The translations under genes were made by a program, and so were the position numbers. Positions 5,387-6,975 of a DNA stretch of 6,975 nt are shown here, piece by piece. Origin of the DNA: an uncultured Burkholderiales bacterium (GTDB taxonomy: Bacteria > Pseudomonadota > Gammaproteobacteria > Burkholderiales > Burkholderiaceae_C); the NCBI GenBank assembly GCA_903952885.1, contig CAJBHE010000119.1:1-6975 (forward strand), in the 5' to 3' direction. A model generated the notes under the pieces. That model saw nothing but the letters and a program-made list of their open reading frames with translations. It was not told where the DNA came from and did no database searches. How positions within the stretch are numbered: position 1 is the stretch's first letter; each line of letters starts with the position of its first letter.

Positions 5387-6394
5387 TTACTCGTAGCCAA
5401 AGCTACGCACCCGCGCTGCATCGTCGGCCCAACCCGAACGCACTTTGACCCACAGCTCTAAGAACACCTTGGCGTCGTAGAGTTTTTCCAACTCGGTGCG
5501 GGCTTCCATGCCCATGCGCTTCAAACGTTCGCCCTTGTCGCCAATCACCATGGCTTTGTGGCCATCGCGCTCCACCACGATGGTGGCGGCAATCCGCACC
5601 AAGCGTTTGATGCCTTTGGTCTTGCCCTTTTCTTCCTCGAACTTGTCGATGATGACGGTCGAGGTGTAGGGCAGTTCGTCACCGGTCAAGCGGAACAGTT
5701 TCTCGCGCACCATTTCGGCAGCCATGAATTTTTCGCTGCGGTCGGTCAGTTCGTCGGCGGCGTACATCCACGCTTGCTCGGGCAGGTACTTTTCGCAAAT
5801 GCCCAACAGGCGCTGCACGTCTTTGTCGTTCTTGGCCGACATGGGCACGATTTCGGCAAAGGGGTGACGGTCTTGCATGGCTTGCAGCCACAGCATGATG
5901 TCGGCACGGTTTTTCATGGTGTCGAGTTTGTTGGCCACCAACAGCGTGGGAATACCTTTGGCTAACAACGACAGCACGCGCTCGTCGGCGGGTGTGAAGC
6001 TGCCAGCCTCGACCACCAACACCACCAAGTCCACATCGCCCACAGCGCCTTGCACGGTTTTATTGAGCGACTTGTTCAGTGCATTGCCGTGGATGGTTTG
6101 AAAACCAGGCGTGTCCACAAACACAAACTGCGATGTGCCTTCGGTGTGCATGCCCGTGATGCGGTGGCGCGTGGTTTGTGCCTTGCGTGAAGTGATGCTG
6201 ATTTTTTGACCCACCAAAGCATTGAGCAAAGTCGACTTGCCCACATTGGGCTTGCCCACGATGGCAATCAGGCCGCAGCGTTGGTCAGCCGGAGCCACCG
6301 CCGCTTGGCTGGCCACGACACGGTTGCCTTTGCTGGCGGCCAGCATGGCATCAATGTCTTGGAGGGATTGTTCGCTGTTAGGAGTCGCTGCCAT
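5387..6394 (-). CDS. era: GTPase Era with N-terminal extension
   Basis: Era is a GTPase that binds the 3' end of 16S rRNA and takes part in 30S ribosome subunit maturation. The GTPase domain has G1 GKPNVGKS (47-54), the switch region SRKAQTTRHRI (69-79), G3 DTPG (94-97), G4 NKLD (155-158) and G5 SAK (186-188). The C-terminal KH RNA-binding domain shows the linker DRSEKFMAAEMVREKLF (218-234), the loop VIGDKGERLK (283-292) and the typical ending LELWVKVRSGWADD (312-325). The protein has 335 residues against 301 in E. coli; most of the excess is an Ala-rich N-terminal stretch of about 38 residues before GLIAIVGKPN. The start ATG at 6394 overlaps the rnc stop as TAATG, which supports this start and coupled translation; the alternative is Met17. 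No strong Shine-Dalgarno sequence is present. RNase III and Era both act on rRNA, so coupling makes functional sense. Confidence 0.97.
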   Translation of the reverse strand: MAATPNSEQSLQDIDAMLAASKGNRVVASQAAVAPADQRCGLIAIVGKPNVGKSTLLNALVGQKISITSRKAQTTRHRITGMHTEGTSQFVFVDTPGFQTIHGNALNKSLNKTVQGAVGDVDLVVLVVEAGSFTPADERVLSLLAKGIPTLLVANKLDTMKNRADIMLWLQAMQDRHPFAEIVPMSAKNDKDVQRLLGICEKYLPEQAWMYAADELTDRSEKFMAAEMVREKLFRLTGDELPYTSTVIIDKFEEEKGKTKGIKRLVRIAATIVVERDGHKAMVIGDKGERLKRMGMEARTELEKLYDAKVFLELWVKVRSGWADDAARVRSFGYE

Positions 6395-6975
6395 TATTTG
6401 AGCCCGTTGTCTTGAATCACTTGAAGCATGGCTGCTGCGGCGGCTTGCTCTCCTGCGCGGCGCGAGCCGCCAATGCCACGCTCGCAGCGGGCTAGTTCTG
6501 GAACTTCACATTCCACATCAAAGGTTTGTTTGTGCGCCGCACCCAAAGTGCCAACCACACGGTAGATGGGCAGCTTGAACTTGCGTGCTTGCAGCCATTC
6601 TTGCAATTCGGTTTTGGCGTCTTTGCCCACGGCTTGCATGTCAGGGTTGATTTCAACCTTGGCAAAAATGCGTTGCACCAAAGCGTCCGCGGCAACGTAA
6701 CCTGCGTCGAGGTACACCGCACCCAACACAGCCTCTAGGGCATCAGCCAAGATGGAGGGGCGCTTTTGGCCGCCAGAGTTCATCTCACCCTCGCCCAAAC
6801 GCAAGATGCCCGAGAGCCCAAGCTCGACGGCTAAGTGGTGCAGTGTGTCTTGCTTGACCAAGTTGGCACGCACACGCGACAGGTCGCCCTCAGGCAAAGT
6901 GCCGAGCTGCTTGTAAAGCATGTTGGCCACAGCCAAGTTGAGCACCGAGTCGCCCAAAAACTCCAACCGCTCGTA
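6394..6975 (-). CDS. rnc: Ribonuclease III, N-terminally truncated by the window edge
   Basis: The last 193 residues of RNase III are present; about 35-40 N-terminal residues lie beyond the right edge. The enzyme cuts double-stranded RNA, including the 16S/23S rRNA precursor and many mRNAs and antisense duplexes. The fragment opens with YERLEFLGDS, the nuclease signature, carrying residues equivalent to E. coli Glu38, Glu41 and Asp45. PEGDLSR (28-34) supplies the Glu65 equivalent, and ILADALEAVLGAVYLDAG (75-92) contains the catalytic Asp (78) and Glu (81) equivalent to Asp114 and Glu117. A double-stranded RNA-binding domain covers about 118-187, from DAKTELQEWLQ to GSRRAGEQAAAAA. The reading frame is open to the edge and no true start is visible; a TTG at 6966 is an internal leucine codon. 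The residue before the first Glu is Tyr where E. coli has Asn, at a non-catalytic place. It is the first visible gene of the - strand operon. Confidence 0.97.
   Translation of the reverse strand, partial: YERLEFLGDSVLNLAVANMLYKQLGTLPEGDLSRVRANLVKQDTLHHLAVELGLSGILRLGEGEMNSGGQKRPSILADALEAVLGAVYLDAGYVAADALVQRIFAKVEINPDMQAVGKDAKTELQEWLQARKFKLPIYRVVGTLGAAHKQTFDVECEVPELARCERGIGGSRRAGEQAAAAAMLQVIQDNGLK

Noticed and set aside
1..6975. Mobile element, CRISPR array, toxin-antitoxin, phage or defence system
   Set aside because: All long frames belong to housekeeping families or the two small unknown genes. There are no transposase motifs, spaced direct repeats, terminal inverted repeats or tRNA-like targets.

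Overview
The window looks like ordinary chromosomal core DNA from a betaproteobacterium of the Burkholderiales, most likely the family Comamonadaceae (for example a Limnohabitans/Rhodoferax-like freshwater genus). This placement rests on protein character recalled from memory (the RecO, Era and PdxJ variants), moderate-to-high GC content, and the gene order rnc-era-recO-pdxJ-acpS-nagZ; no database comparison was made.

Layout: two convergent blocks. On the + strand, the last 34 codons of accD (acetyl-CoA carboxylase beta subunit) run into a 76-bp leader and then lysS (class II lysyl-tRNA synthetase). On the - strand, reading from right to left, is one tightly packed gene series: rnc (RNase III, 5' end cut off by the window edge), era (ribosome-assembly GTPase), recO (recombination mediator), pdxJ (pyridoxine 5'-phosphate synthase), acpS (holo-ACP synthase), nagZ (beta-N-acetylhexosaminidase of peptidoglycan recycling), and two small uncharacterised genes: a 65-residue highly charged protein and a 128-residue coiled-coil protein with one C-terminal membrane segment. 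The two blocks meet tail to tail with a 4-bp overlap, where one TTAA supplies the stop codon on both strands.

Junctions in the - strand series are overlaps or gaps of at most 37 bp (TAATG for rnc/era, ATGA for pdxJ/acpS), so one operon with translational coupling is the simplest reading; its promoter lies beyond the right edge. The first genes serve RNA processing, ribosome maturation and DNA repair; the later ones serve cofactor, fatty-acid and cell-wall metabolism. Shine-Dalgarno sequences are weak almost everywhere. Four - strand starts (nagZ, acpS, pdxJ, recO) are best placed downstream of the longest open frame.

I found no mobile element, CRISPR array, tRNA/rRNA, phage or defence system, no gene-free stretch over 300 bp, and no convincing intrinsic terminator. 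The points most worth a second look are the atypical PdxJ, which resembles the Bacteroidota form more than the enterobacterial or Burkholderia form; the two unknown genes at the end of the operon; the terminator-less convergent junction; and a GC-rich hairpin at the recO start codon.
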